From Desulfobacterales bacterium (GTDB taxonomy: Bacteria; Desulfobacterota; Desulfobacteria; Desulfobacterales; UBA11574): a stretch of DNA of 12,705 bases. Below are positions 12,687 to 12,705 of this stretch, piece after piece (positions within the stretch are counted from its first letter, which is position 1; each line of letters starts with the position of its first letter). The DNA is taken from contig JAAXQD010000174.1 in assembly GCA_012974475.1 (NCBI GenBank), positions 1 to 12,705 on the forward strand, given 5' to 3'. Position numbers and translations under genes: made by a program. A model generated the notes under the pieces. It ran no database searches. It saw nothing but the letters and a program-made list of their open reading frames with translations, and had not been told where the DNA came from.

Positions 12687-12705
12687 CTGTCTCTTATACA
12701 CATCT
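12687..12705. other. Sequencing adapter: Tn5/Nextera mosaic end
   Basis: The final 19 bases are CTGTCTCTTATACACATCT, identical to the Tn5 mosaic-end sequence used in Nextera/tagmentation libraries. There is no transposase gene or other IS50 sequence, and the match ends exactly at the window end. It is residual adapter on an assembled contig edge, not genomic DNA. Confidence 0.95.

Noticed and set aside
12687..12705. Genuine Tn5/IS50 end
   Set aside because: Only the 19-nt mosaic end is present, at the exact end of the sequence. It differs from natural IS50 ends and matches the library adapter.

Overview
The window looks like chromosomal DNA from an anaerobic, sulfur-metabolising bacterium of the Desulfobacterota (Desulfobacterales-like). 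This is inferred from a LutC plus fused LutB-LutA lactate-utilisation pair as in sulfate reducers, a TauE/SafE-type anion exporter, a radical SAM protein, moderate GC, and above all in-frame UGA codons best read as selenocysteine. The last 19 bases are exactly the Tn5/Nextera mosaic-end adapter, so the window runs into an assembly edge.

Layout. 1-82 (-): 5' end of a small Cys-rich, CGGC-like protein. 312-1082 (+): metallo-beta-lactamase-fold hydrolase. 1120-2052 (-): radical SAM protein with a C-terminal winged helix. 2053-2537: 485 bases without a convincing gene but with several inverted repeats. 2538-4178 (+): extended SDR (NAD-dependent epimerase/dehydratase type) with a 200-residue helical C-terminal extension. 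4196-5623 (-): TauE/SafE exporter followed by a three-helix membrane protein. 5624-6228: intergenic, with promoter-like sites and a possible 46-residue ORF. 6229-7650 (+): left-handed beta-helix (hexapeptide) protein. 7786-10502 (+): LutC-like LUD protein overlapping, by ATGA, a LutB-LutA fusion with two [4Fe-4S] motifs and two CCG domains.

The key region is 10544-12608 on the minus strand. Conventional gene calling gives three fragments: a rhodanese cut off at its catalytic position, a DsbD-like membrane protein starting at an internal GTG, and an 84-residue ORF with no RBS. Read with UGA as selenocysteine, they become two complete, tightly spaced genes. (1) A 578-residue protein joins a signal anchor, a rhodanese domain with Sec120 and Sec125 in a U-x4-U active-site loop, a DsbD-beta-like membrane domain and a WCSPC thioredoxin domain. 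(2) After a 10-nt gap and a strong Shine-Dalgarno sequence comes a 105-residue thioredoxin-fold protein whose only redox residue is Sec16; it has no cysteine. Two of the three UGAs are followed by hairpins whose apical loops (AGGGU, AGGCU) resemble the AGGUCU loop of E. coli fdhF SECIS. UGA is a normal stop in at least five other genes here, which argues against code reassignment.

Working model (inference): the membrane protein carries reducing equivalents from the cytoplasm across the membrane to a seleno-rhodanese outside it. This would form a selenium-based thiol/persulfide redox relay in sulfur metabolism, with the small Sec protein as a cytosolic partner.
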